Positions 1-8,839 of a stretch of DNA of 64,000 bases are shown one piece after another (the stretch's first letter is position 1; every line of letters starts with the position of its first letter). The stretch comes from Komarekiella atlantica HA4396-MV6 (GTDB taxonomy: Bacteria; Cyanobacteriota; Cyanobacteriia; Cyanobacteriales; Nostocaceae): the NCBI GenBank assembly GCA_019359395.1, contig JAHHHK010000034.1, forward strand, positions 1 to 64,000. Direction: 5' to 3'. Below the pieces are notes generated by a model, which had not been told where the DNA came from, did not search any database, and was given only the letters and a program-made list of their open reading frames with translations. The translations under genes were made by a program, and so were the position numbers.

Positions 1-734
1 AATATTGAAATTATCTGATAATTTATTTGGCTGCCATTATCACTCTCCATGTTATCTCTTATTTTTGAGCTTTAATAATACTTATTCTTTATTTTATCGC
101 TAGTTTCGCACCGGGAACTAGTCTAAACTCCAGTCATTAATTTTTTTAAAGCCTGTTCAGTAAAGGAATTCGATTAACAAATCAATGTACTTTTTTTGGC
201 AGAGGATTAAGATATATCCGACACGATTGTCTTAAAATTAAACTTTCTTGACATTTTTTATTGTATTTTCATAACTCATACCAATTCTGTATGAAGGTGC
301 GCTCAACTATCTTAGGACTTGGTACAAGAAATCAAAAACGAACCGCCAAGCACGCCAAGTACGCCAAGAAATAAGAGATGAAGAGAGTTTGACGCAACTT
401 CACAAAGAAACGGTATCATTCTGCTGAACTCTCGATCTATGTAATATTTTTTTCGTTAGAGGATGTCTGAGAAGTCAAAATTGTCATGCTGAATGAAGCG
501 ATAGCGTAATGTACCCCTACGCTTAAGCAAGCTACGCGAAGCGTCTCGTAGAGAAGCATCTCAGAAATTAACGGATAATAGAGATTCTTCCTTCCGCTCT
601 GCTCCAGTCAGAATGACAAAATATACCATTACCTAGCTTTTCAGACATCCTCTTACACCTAACGCCTACAGTAGATATTGCCCTATCTCAATCACTGTAA
701 AATTTTTGGGCTTCGCACAGCGAACTAGTCAAAA
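1..734. other. Intergenic region rich in small repeats
   Basis: I see no convincing gene. The stretch is AT-rich and holds a short 9-base tandem (CGCCAAGNA type, about 340-371) and a small inverted-repeat element at 456-655, listed separately. A GCTACGCGAAGCGTCTC-type segment around 527-545 resembles interspersed sequence seen elsewhere in the window (about 5960-5990 and 37770-37800). Confidence 0.6.
456..655. repeat. MITE-like element with terminal inverted repeats
   Basis: GAGGATGTCTGA at 459-470 is the exact reverse complement of TCAGACATCCTC at 641-652, and TTA stands outside both ends (456-458 and 653-655), as a target duplication would. Inside each end lie TTGTCATGCTGA (left) and TCAGAATGACA (right), which also pair imperfectly. 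The second element at 45275-45401 has different outer tips but the same inner core, so the two look related. No transposase is encoded. Confidence 0.6.
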
Positions 735-1817
735 CTACTTAAATTGATTCTTAAAAAAGTATTCGCCTAACTTTAATAGTATGGGAATGAGCGGTGTGAT
801 TACAGATAGCAAGTACTGACGAAAGGTTGTGACATCAAAAGGCCAAACTGGAAATTCATTAGTCAATGTATAGAGAGAGCGTAATTCTTGAAGCTTGCCG
901 GTTTGCTTCTTCAAACTTTCTGCATCGTTACTCAAACTTTGGTGAATACGCACATAATCTGCTTGAAACTGTTTTGCAATTTCGCTCATTAATCCTTCTT
1001 TAGCTTTTTTCATGCCTTTGCGGGCGGCAAGAAGAGGCCCAAAAAAGCATACTAATGATACAGGAATATAGAGCAGAATTAATAAATTAAAATACCAGTA
1101 TTTCTGTGCTATCCCTTGAGTAATAAATTGATAATTACTAAGGGTAATCATCGTGCCAAATATAGCAGCTAGATAAGCTGTATTCAGAGAGTATTGGCTC
1201 AAAACACTTAATCCACCACAGCGATCGGGATGCAGCGGATTGATATTGAGTTGCTTATTGCCAAGGAGTTGATGCATTACCCAAACATTAGTTATTAGGG
1301 TCAGCACTAACATAGTAGCTGCGTAAAATATTACAACAGCATTAATCGCACCTGTCAAAGCTGGAAGTCCTCCATCTGAGCCTGTCCAGTTCTTAACATT
1401 GTGTTGTAAGGAGAAATACCAAATACCGAAAGCTACTCCTGCTGCCAACGCCAAGAATTTGCGCCACGGCTTTTTGTATGGAGACAATGCCGAGTTAATT
1501 TCTATGTCAGAAACATTAACAATATCTGACTGTTTGAGGTACTGAATTAGCTTATATATCGCCTTAACTGACCACAGATAGTAGCCAAAGACAACTGGAT
1601 TGAGCAAACAGATCCACACCCAGGCAAACCAATCTTGCAGTAACCCTATGTGTCTACCGCCGTGTAATATCAACGTCTGACTTACTGAAGCTACTACTAA
1701 GTAAAAACCAGATGTAATTATGATGGAGAGCAGCCCTAAACTAGTGGGTGTCAAATGGCATTTATCAACTAGCCAGCAGGCTAATGGATCAGCTTGGTAA
1801 AAGTCTTGCTCTTGCAT
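735..1817 (-). CDS. Multi-pass membrane protein of unknown function
   Basis: I do not recognise the family. The 360-residue product has about six hydrophobic segments (near residues 28-50, 62-84, 120-140, 155-178, 208-228 and 243-263), then a basic, charged stretch (about 265-320) and a last hydrophobic segment near the C-terminus. A NPLHPDRCGGL motif near residue 195, between predicted helices, is the most distinctive feature and could be a conserved loop. The gene stands alone, divergent from ccdA. ATG start at 1817. A membrane location is well supported; no function can be given. Confidence 0.7.
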   Translation of the reverse strand: MQEQDFYQADPLACWLVDKCHLTPTSLGLLSIIITSGFYLVVASVSQTLILHGGRHIGLLQDWFAWVWICLLNPVVFGYYLWSVKAIYKLIQYLKQSDIVNVSDIEINSALSPYKKPWRKFLALAAGVAFGIWYFSLQHNVKNWTGSDGGLPALTGAINAVVIFYAATMLVLTLITNVWVMHQLLGNKQLNINPLHPDRCGGLSVLSQYSLNTAYLAAIFGTMITLSNYQFITQGIAQKYWYFNLLILLYIPVSLVCFFGPLLAARKGMKKAKEGLMSEIAKQFQADYVRIHQSLSNDAESLKKQTGKLQELRSLYTLTNEFPVWPFDVTTFRQYLLSVITPLIPILLKLGEYFFKNQFK

Positions 1818-1993
1818 ATATTAATCCAAGTTGCTAGTCGAAGAAGTCGGTAAAAAAGATAACACCAGTGTCATCCATCTGGATTAAGCACGCAAGATGT
1901 CTGTCTTATTCGCTTTGCCTCATCGCTCAAACCCAAAGGTGCAAAATAAGCTAGAATGCAAGCAGATTAAGCATTTCCCGCTCAGAAATACCC

Positions 1994-2734
1994 ATGCTGG
2001 AGACTCTGCAAACCCGACTTTACCAACTAGAACAATTTGCCAATGCCCTTGTTTCTAACCAACTGACGCATCTAAGTTTGTTTAGTATTGGCATCATCTT
2101 TGCAGCAGGTTTGCTTACTAGCCTTACACCTTGTATGCTTTCCATGCTGCCAATTACCATTGGCTACATCGGCGGCTACGAAGCAAAAAGCCGCCTGCAA
2201 GCAGCAGTCCAATCAACGTGGTTTGCGTTGGGATTAGCAACCACCCTGGCAGGAATGGGTGTAACAGCAGCTTTTGTCGGAAAAGTCTACGGTCAAGTAG
2301 GAATTGGTTTGCCGATTATTGTTAGTATCATTGCCATTCTTATGGGGCTGAACTTGCTGGAAGCATTACCTCTGCAATTTCCCTCTTTGGGTGAAACGAA
2401 TTGGATTTCGCCAGATTTACCGCCAGGAGTGCGTTCTTATGCCCTTGGGTTGACTTTTGGCTTAGTTGCATCCCCTTGTAGCACGCCTGTTTTAGCTAGC
2501 TTACTGGGTTGGGTTGCGAGTACACAAGATTTAATTTTAGGTGCGGCTTTGCTACTTTCCTACACAGCGGGTTATGTAGCACCATTAATTTTGGCAGGTA
2601 CTTTCACTGCTTCAATTAAAAAGTTGCTGGAATTGCGGCGTTGGTCTGGTTGGATTAATCTAGTTAGCGGGGCGCTGTTGGTAGGATTTGGTGTGTTTTC
2701 CTTAATTTCTCGAATTCCCCTTGGCAGTTTTTAG
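1994..2734 (+). CDS. ccdA: Cytochrome c biogenesis protein CcdA
   Basis: CcdA carries reducing equivalents across the thylakoid or plasma membrane to keep apocytochrome c haem-binding cysteines reduced (System II cytochrome c maturation). The 246-residue protein is very hydrophobic, with about six membrane segments. It has the two diagnostic motifs TPCMLSMLP (Cys47) and SPCSTPVL (Cys162), whose cysteines form the redox pair in this family. The length is normal for short CcdA proteins without a thioredoxin domain. The next gene, 42 bases downstream on the same strand, is the System II haem ligation component, which supports the call and suggests an operon. Confidence 0.93.
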   Translation: MLETLQTRLYQLEQFANALVSNQLTHLSLFSIGIIFAAGLLTSLTPCMLSMLPITIGYIGGYEAKSRLQAAVQSTWFALGLATTLAGMGVTAAFVGKVYGQVGIGLPIIVSIIAILMGLNLLEALPLQFPSLGETNWISPDLPPGVRSYALGLTFGLVASPCSTPVLASLLGWVASTQDLILGAALLLSYTAGYVAPLILAGTFTASIKKLLELRRWSGWINLVSGALLVGFGVFSLISRIPLGSF

Positions 2735-2776
2735 TTTCATTTCCTCATAGGAATTTATATAAACAAATTAATAAAA

Positions 2777-4192
2777 ATGACTGTAGAAAATTCAGCGTCC
2801 AAAGAATTAAAGTGGTGGTCAATACCTGGGCGATACTTGCGGCAGGAGTTTTTGCCTATACTGACAAATTTACGATTAGCGATCGCCCTACTACTCTTAA
2901 TCGCTCTCTTCAGCATCAGCGGTACTGTAATTGAACAAGGACAATCACCTGCATTTTACCAGGCTAACTACCCAGAACATCCCGCCTTGTTTGGTTTCCT
3001 AACTTGGAAGGTGATCCAAGTCGTTGGCTTAGACCATGTGTATCGTACTTGGTGGTTTCTGGCATTACTCATTTTGTTTGGCACTAGCCTAACTGCTTGC
3101 ACTTTTACCCGCCAGTTACCAGCCTTAAAAGCTGCCCGTCGCTGGAAATATTACGAAGAACCACGACAATTTCAAAAGTTAGCTTTGAGTGCAGAACTAG
3201 ATACAGGTTCCCTCAATTCCCTAAGTCCAATATTGCAAAACCGTCGCTATAAAATTTTTCAAGAAAAAGACAATATTCTTTATGCCCGTAAGGGAATAGT
3301 CGGACGTATCGGCCCTATCATCGTTCATGTGGGCATTGTGGCTATTTTACTAGGCGGAATTTGGGGAGCGATGACCGGATTTCTTGCCCAAGAAATGGTC
3401 GCCAGTGGTGATACATTTCAAGTGAAAAATATTATCGATGCTGGGCCTTTAGCAGCAGCCCAAATCCCTAAAGATTGGTCTGTGCGAGTCAATCGTTTTT
3501 GGATTGACTATACTCCATCTGGCAACATTGACCAATTTTACTCAGATATGTCTGTCTTGAATAATCAAGGACAGGAAGTTGATCAAAAGAAGATTTTTGT
3601 TAACCAACCTCTGCATTATCATGGCGTAACTTTCTATCAAACAGATTGGGGAATCTCAGCTGTTCGTGTCCGCATTAATAACAGCCCGATTTTTCAGCTA
3701 CCGACTGCACAATTGAACACTAACGGTAGAGGACGGATCTGGGGAACTTGGATTCCTACTAAACCGGATTTGAGTGCAGGTGTTTCCTTGTTAGCTAAAG
3801 ACTTGCAAGGTATGGTATTAATTTACGATGCCTCTGGTAAATTGGTTGACACTGTACGCACTGGCATGTCTACCCAAGTCAATGGCGTAACGCTGAAAAT
3901 TTTAGATGTCATTGGCAGTACTGGTTTACAAATTAAAGCTGATCCAGGCATCCCTATTGTTTATACTGGGTTTGGCTTGCTCATGCTGGGTGTGGTAATG
4001 AGTTACTTTTCTCACTCGCAAATTTGGGCATTGCAAACAGGCGATCGCTTATATATTGGTGGCAAAACTAACCGCGCCCAAGTTGCTTTTGAACGCGAAG
4101 TTTTAGATATTTTGGATCGACTCAGTTCACAGCCAAAAGATGACGAGAGAGCTAATAATCAAGAATCCCTAGCATCTAATCCCCAACTTTAG
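2777..4192 (+). CDS. ccsB: Cytochrome c biogenesis protein CcsB (Ccs1/ResB family)
   Basis: Ccs1/ResB works with CcsA to deliver haem to apocytochrome c on the lumenal side. The 471-residue protein has three N-terminal membrane segments (about 31-56, 91-110 and 178-198), a large lumenal domain (about 200-395) and a C-terminal membrane segment (about 396-420). This is the layout of the family. Histidines in IIVHVGIV and YFSHSQIWA lie in or next to helices where haem-ligating histidines are expected; their role here is inferred. It follows ccdA with a short gap, so the two are probably co-transcribed. Confidence 0.92.
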   Translation: MTVENSASKELKWWSIPGRYLRQEFLPILTNLRLAIALLLLIALFSISGTVIEQGQSPAFYQANYPEHPALFGFLTWKVIQVVGLDHVYRTWWFLALLILFGTSLTACTFTRQLPALKAARRWKYYEEPRQFQKLALSAELDTGSLNSLSPILQNRRYKIFQEKDNILYARKGIVGRIGPIIVHVGIVAILLGGIWGAMTGFLAQEMVASGDTFQVKNIIDAGPLAAAQIPKDWSVRVNRFWIDYTPSGNIDQFYSDMSVLNNQGQEVDQKKIFVNQPLHYHGVTFYQTDWGISAVRVRINNSPIFQLPTAQLNTNGRGRIWGTWIPTKPDLSAGVSLLAKDLQGMVLIYDASGKLVDTVRTGMSTQVNGVTLKILDVIGSTGLQIKADPGIPIVYTGFGLLMLGVVMSYFSHSQIWALQTGDRLYIGGKTNRAQVAFEREVLDILDRLSSQPKDDERANNQESLASNPQL

Positions 4193-4234
4193 ATTCAGTC
4201 AATAGACTTGGTGTTAAAGCCAAAAAATTAAATT

Positions 4235-4273
4235 TTTTAGGTTGGGTTTCACTTTGAAAAACCCAACCTAAAA
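4235..4273. terminator. Bidirectional terminator between ccsB and the cheB-cheR gene
   Basis: A perfect 15-bp stem (4235-4249 paired with 4259-4273) with a 9-base loop has core AGGTTGGGTTT/AAACCCAACCT. An A/T-rich tract lies on each side, so it could stop transcription in both directions. It sits at the convergent ends and overlaps the last codons of the minus-strand gene. Confidence 0.7.
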
Positions 4274-5790
4274 TTATTTTTAACTGACATTTTCCGGGAA
4301 TAAATTTTATACTTTCTGTCCACCAGACTAAACAAGTTCGTATCACCTACTGTCTCAGAGGTGCCCAACATCAGAAAGCCCGTTGACTTAAGACTATAGT
4401 GGAAAATTGGCAGGAGCTTCTTCTGCACATGAGATCCCAAGTGAGTTAGCACATTTCGACAAGTAATTAGATCCAGTTTGGAAAAGGGTGGATCGCTGAT
4501 CAAGTTTTGCTTAGCAAAGATACATAGTTCACGCACCGATTTGCTGATCTGATAACCGTCTTCTACCGGAATAAAGAATCGTTTCAGACGTTCTGGAGAA
4601 ATATCTGCTAGCTGGCTAGGCTTGTAGATGCCAATTCTTGCTTTCTTGATCGCTACCTCATTAACATCTGTAGCAAAAATCTTAATCGGGGGATAGATTC
4701 CCTGTTCTTCTAGATACTCCAGCAAGCAAATGGTAATGGAGTAAGCTTCCTCACCCGTTGAACATCCTGCTACCCAGATGCGGATTGGCAACTCTGGCGT
4801 TCGATTGTTGACAATAATTGGAAATACTCTGCTCTTTAAAGCTTCAAATGATTTGGGATCGCGGAAAAAATATGTAAGGGCGATTAGCAAATCTTGATAC
4901 AAAGCGCTCACCTCTGCCGGGTTTTCCTGGAGATACCGGACGTAATCTTCTAGCCTTTCGACTTTGTACAAAACCATTCGCCGCAAGATCCGCTGTCTTA
5001 GGGTGATCTGCTTGTAGTGGTTAAAGTCAACTCCTGTAGCTTCCCGCAGCAGATGGAAGATTGTGACGATCGCATCTTCGCCTTCCAGGAGTTCCTCAAC
5101 TAGTTTTAACGGGGTTGCGCGTTTGATGTAGGAATGACAGCTGATTTTTGCTAATTCCTGGGCGATCGCTTGTGGAGGTAAGATAAAGTCTACACAACCA
5201 GAAGCGACAGCAGTGTTCGGCATACTACTGACTTTGGCTGTGTCTTCACATTGGGCAAAGGTGATGCCACCAGCAGCCTTGATTGTTTCCACTCCCCGTG
5301 TGCCATCGGAATCGCCTCCCGATAATACAACTGCGATCGCTTTGCTTCCCCGCTCCTCTGCTAATGAAAAAAAGAAAGCATCGACTGTCATATTGATCCC
5401 ATAGTTTTTCTCGCGCGGCATCAGTTTCAGCACCCCTTGAGAAATACTCATCTTGGTATTGGACGGAATTACGTAGACATGATTCCGTTCCACAGACATG
5501 CCATCGTGCACTTCAATTACAGGCATCTTGGTTGTCCTAGAAAGAATCTCTGTCAACAAACTTTTTTGATTAGGGTTTAAGTGCTGAATCAACACAAATG
5601 CCATGCCACTATCGGTGGGCAAATGGCTCAACAATTGTGTGAAAGCCTCCAATCCACCTGCTGAGGCTCCTATCGCAACAATCGGAAATAATTCATTCTG
5701 ATTATCCTGCTCCTCCTCATTGGATGGTTGAGATGCAATGGAATTAGATGCAGATTCTTTAGAAGACCGTCTAATTGTCATGGGATGCAA
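4249..5790 (-). CDS. CheB-CheR fusion protein (methylesterase plus methyltransferase)
   Basis: The 513-residue protein joins a CheB-type methylesterase domain (about 35-215) to a CheR-type methyltransferase domain (about 228-500). The CheB triad is visible: Ser43 in GASAGG, His70 in LIQHL and Asp162 in GGDSDG. The CheR part has the SAM-binding motif RIWVAGCSTGEEAYS and the CRNVL motif. No receiver domain precedes CheB. The coding region stops right after CheR, whereas many CheB-CheR fusions continue into coiled-coil, PAS and histidine kinase parts. No chemoreceptor or kinase gene lies nearby, so the target is unknown. The end coincides with a terminator hairpin, so this looks like a complete short form rather than a fresh truncation. 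Confidence 0.88.
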   Translation of the reverse strand: MHPMTIRRSSKESASNSIASQPSNEEEQDNQNELFPIVAIGASAGGLEAFTQLLSHLPTDSGMAFVLIQHLNPNQKSLLTEILSRTTKMPVIEVHDGMSVERNHVYVIPSNTKMSISQGVLKLMPREKNYGINMTVDAFFFSLAEERGSKAIAVVLSGGDSDGTRGVETIKAAGGITFAQCEDTAKVSSMPNTAVASGCVDFILPPQAIAQELAKISCHSYIKRATPLKLVEELLEGEDAIVTIFHLLREATGVDFNHYKQITLRQRILRRMVLYKVERLEDYVRYLQENPAEVSALYQDLLIALTYFFRDPKSFEALKSRVFPIIVNNRTPELPIRIWVAGCSTGEEAYSITICLLEYLEEQGIYPPIKIFATDVNEVAIKKARIGIYKPSQLADISPERLKRFFIPVEDGYQISKSVRELCIFAKQNLISDPPFSKLDLITCRNVLTHLGSHVQKKLLPIFHYSLKSTGFLMLGTSETVGDTNLFSLVDRKYKIYSRKMSVKNNFRLGFSK

Positions 5791-6237
5791 TAAATAATAA
5801 TAGTTAGAAGTGTTCTGTTTTTATTTTTTAAAATTAAGAAACATAAAAAATATATCTAAAACTTCACAACTGTGCTATATCTTAATTTTAATTATGAGAG
5901 TTCTTAATATAGAATCATTTAATCACGATGGCTTTAGTATGTGAACTACCTAAAGTAACACTTCTCTACGAGATGCTCCGCGAACGTTCACACGATGTAA
6001 TGCGTAAAGTCCCTCGGCAATGGCTGCGAGGATATATGCGAATAGCTAAATTTATTCAGCCTTTAAGATTTGAAGTGTCCCTAATCCCCATTGCCCCTTA
6101 TCCCCAGAGGGGGCCCTGAGTTCCCAAATCCCAAATCCCCAGTTCCCAGTCCCCAATCCCCAATCCCCAGTCCCTTCTACTACTTAATTTTGTTATAGAT
6201 TGTAGAGAGGCACGCCGCTTTCAAAGCTGACCAACAG
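5791..6237. other. Intergenic region with heptamer-type tandem repeats
   Basis: No credible gene. An open frame at 5928-6119 lacks family features and ends in repeat DNA. From about 6076 to 6173 the sequence is a run of near-heptamers of the CCCCAAT / CCCCAGT / CCCAAAT kind, a typical cyanobacterial short tandem repeat. The upstream part (5800-5920) is AT-rich and may carry the promoter of the cheB-cheR gene. Confidence 0.6.
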
Positions 6238-8508
6238 ATGGGGATGGTTGTTATGAAAAACAAAAATCAAACTGTTTTCGCTTTAATGTTGAAAGGCGCT
6301 ATTGTCTTTTCGCCTTTGCTACTGTCTGCTGGTATTGTCAGTGGACAACCTGCACTATCTCCCTCCCCAGCAGTGACGCCTGCTCCAGTCCTATCAAATC
6401 AGGAGCGAGAAGAATTGGCACGGCTGCGAGCCGAAAAGCGACTTCAACAGCAAGTCCAATCTGATTTCAATCGCGCTTTAAGCCGTACAACTATCTTGCT
6501 CAATGTTTGGCTAGTTATATTAAGTTTATTTCCAGTTGCAGCAATTGCTTTATTTTGGCTCTTACGACGTGTGGCAATCCGTGAAATTGCTGATAGAGCG
6601 ATGAAACAGTTACAGGGAATGGAAAAATTACAAACTCAACTCACTACTGTTAAGCAAGACGCTGAAAATATTATTCAAGAAGCTAAAAATATAACTTATG
6701 AATTAGAACAGGAAGCCGGGGTTTTACAACAAAAAATAAAAAGCGAAGAAGAAAATTTATATTCACTTACATCTGAGCTAGACCAAGCTAAAGTACAGTT
6801 ATTAGCTAGATTAGAAACTGAAATCAAAAAATCTCAACAAAATATCCAAACTTTAGAATCAGAATTTGCTTCTGGTTTATCTAAATTAGAGTTAAGCGCT
6901 CAACAAAATAGAGATATAGCGCTAGATAATCTGGGTAAATTAGCATCTACTCTGGCTGAGGAACTGTCTAATTTAAAGTCGGGGGTACAACAACAGCAAG
7001 AATTAGCTGTTGCTGATTTAGAAGAATCAAGATCTGAGTTTAAATCTCAACTTTCTATATGGCAGGTTGATACTCAGATGCAAAAGGATCAGACTCTTGA
7101 GGGTTTAGCAAAATTAAACTCAGAATTTGCATATCAGCTATCTGAATTACAAGTGGATGCTCAACAACAAAAAGATATCACGCTTGAGAATCTTGGGAAA
7201 GTAGATAATCAATTGAAATCTGAATTATCTGAATTACAGACAGATGCTCGGCGGCAAAAGGATAATATTGTTGAGAGTTTAGCAAAATTAAACTCAGAAT
7301 TTGCATATCAGCTATCTGAGTTACAATTAGATGCTCAACAACAAAAAGATATCACGCTTGAGAATTTAGGAAAAATAAATAGTCAATTGAATTCTGAATT
7401 ATCTGAATTACAATTAGATGCTCAGGAGCAAAAGGATAAAATTATTGAGAATTTAGTAAAATTGCAATCAGAATTTACCTTTGAACTATCGGAATTACAG
7501 GCAGAAATTCAAAAACGTCAAGAATTAATTATTGAGGATTTAGAAAAATCTGGTTCTGAATTTACTTCGCAATTTTCAGAATTACAATTGAATGCTCAAC
7601 ATCAAAAGATTATCATTTTAGAAAAACTAGAAAAATTAGAAACAGAGTTTGTTTCACAATTGTCTGAACTGCAAATGGATGCTCAACAAAGAAAGGATTT
7701 AATCCTTCAAGAACTAGTTGATATTACATCTACATCCATCCCAGAAGTTGTAAATCAGGAAGTTGAAGAAGAAATACAGGAACAGTTAGGGGAACTAGAA
7801 ATCGCTGTTGAAGATTATATAAAAGAAGGCGATCTTCTATTTTCTGAAAAGCAATATGATGATGCGATCGCAGCTTACAATAAAGCAGTTCAAATCCAGC
7901 CTGATGATGCTGTTATTTGGTTTAAACGCGGTATTACTCTTGCAAGATTAAAACGCTATAAAGATGCGATCGCTTCTTATGATAAAGCTATTAATATTAA
8001 TCCTAATGACCATCAAGCTTGGTGCGATCGCGGTGTAGCTTTTGGCTATTTACGACAGCATCAACAAGCTTTTGCTTCTTTTGATCAAGCTACGCAAGTC
8101 AAGCCTGATGATGTAGTCGCCTGGATGAATCGCGGTCTGGCTCTGATAGAATTGGAAGAATATGAAGAAGCGATCGCTTCTTTTGATCAAGCGCTAGAAT
8201 TTCAACCTAATTCCCCAAAAGCTTGGGATAAACGTGGTTATAGTTTGGTAAGATTGGGACGCGATGATGAAGCGATCGCTAGTTTTAATAAAGCATTGGA
8301 AATTAAACCAGATTATGCTAGTGCCTATTACAATAAAGCAGCTTGTTATGCACTGCAAAGACAAGTTGAATTAGCTTTAGAAACTCTCCAACAAGCAATT
8401 GAACTTAATCCCAGATACAAAGAAGAAGCAGCAGTTGACTTAGATTTTGATGAGATTGCAGAGGATAAGCGTTTCCAGCAGTTGATTCAAAGCGTTCAAC
8501 AGCAATGA
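6238..8508 (+). CDS. Membrane-anchored coiled-coil protein with C-terminal TPR repeats
   Basis: The 756-residue protein has an N-terminal hydrophobic segment (about 13-33), a Pro/Ala-rich linker, a second membrane segment (about 86-110), a long glutamine- and glutamate-rich coiled coil (about 115-520) and six TPR units (about 530-740; for example the unit starting AVIWFKRGITLARLKRYKDA). The coiled coil is built of about 29-residue units of the form DAQQQKDxxLExLxKLxSEFxxQLSELQ. Two pairs of units are nearly identical in DNA, 174 bases apart (about 7090-7262 and 7264-7436). The domain order suggests a scaffold linking a membrane to partner proteins; the partners are unknown. An in-frame ATG at 6253 is an equally good start. 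Confidence 0.8.
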   Translation: MGMVVMKNKNQTVFALMLKGAIVFSPLLLSAGIVSGQPALSPSPAVTPAPVLSNQEREELARLRAEKRLQQQVQSDFNRALSRTTILLNVWLVILSLFPVAAIALFWLLRRVAIREIADRAMKQLQGMEKLQTQLTTVKQDAENIIQEAKNITYELEQEAGVLQQKIKSEEENLYSLTSELDQAKVQLLARLETEIKKSQQNIQTLESEFASGLSKLELSAQQNRDIALDNLGKLASTLAEELSNLKSGVQQQQELAVADLEESRSEFKSQLSIWQVDTQMQKDQTLEGLAKLNSEFAYQLSELQVDAQQQKDITLENLGKVDNQLKSELSELQTDARRQKDNIVESLAKLNSEFAYQLSELQLDAQQQKDITLENLGKINSQLNSELSELQLDAQEQKDKIIENLVKLQSEFTFELSELQAEIQKRQELIIEDLEKSGSEFTSQFSELQLNAQHQKIIILEKLEKLETEFVSQLSELQMDAQQRKDLILQELVDITSTSIPEVVNQEVEEEIQEQLGELEIAVEDYIKEGDLLFSEKQYDDAIAAYNKAVQIQPDDAVIWFKRGITLARLKRYKDAIASYDKAININPNDHQAWCDRGVAFGYLRQHQQAFASFDQATQVKPDDVVAWMNRGLALIELEEYEEAIASFDQALEFQPNSPKAWDKRGYSLVRLGRDDEAIASFNKALEIKPDYASAYYNKAACYALQRQVELALETLQQAIELNPRYKEEAAVDLDFDEIAEDKRFQQLIQSVQQQ

Positions 8509-8839
8509 TCATCTGCATAATCTAGAGGCTCGATTCAGTAATTGTAAAAACCCGATTTTTTTGGTAAAATGACCAATTTCCGTTGACTCTAGAGACGTTG
8601 CATTGCAACGTATCTACCAAGCAATGCAACGTTTCTACCAAATAATCAGTTTTTTCGCCCCCATCTTGAATACTGAATCCGGTGTTCTAGGCGATCGCAC
8701 TCCTATCTACCTATTAATCTCGTCACTGAAAAACTTACTAATTGAGTTTGTTGAATGTAAATTTTACCAAGTTTCTGGCTCTAATCCCAAATCCTGATAT
8801 TATTATTTATAAATTAAAAAAATAATTCAAAAAATTTAA
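8509..8839. other. Intergenic region with a degenerate REP palindrome
   Basis: Apart from the REP copy at 8589-8638 nothing is recognisable. An open frame at 8603-8797 begins inside the palindrome and has no protein-like features. The last 40 bases before 8840 are almost pure A/T. Confidence 0.6.
8589..8638. repeat. REP palindrome (degenerate copy plus half copy)
   Basis: TAGAGACGTTGC is followed by ATTGCAACGTATCTAC, a slightly decayed form of the palindrome whose arms are GTAGAGACG and CGTCTCTAC. A half copy (GCAATGCAACGTTTCTAC) follows at 8621-8638. Cleaner copies lie at 10705, 54824, 55163 and 55501. Confidence 0.75.

Noticed and set aside
5928-6119. Open frame of 63 codons
   Set aside because: Lies in repeat DNA and ends in CCCCAAT-type units; no ribosome site or protein family.
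8603-8797. Open frame of 64 codons
   Set aside because: Starts inside a degenerate REP palindrome; composition is not protein-like.
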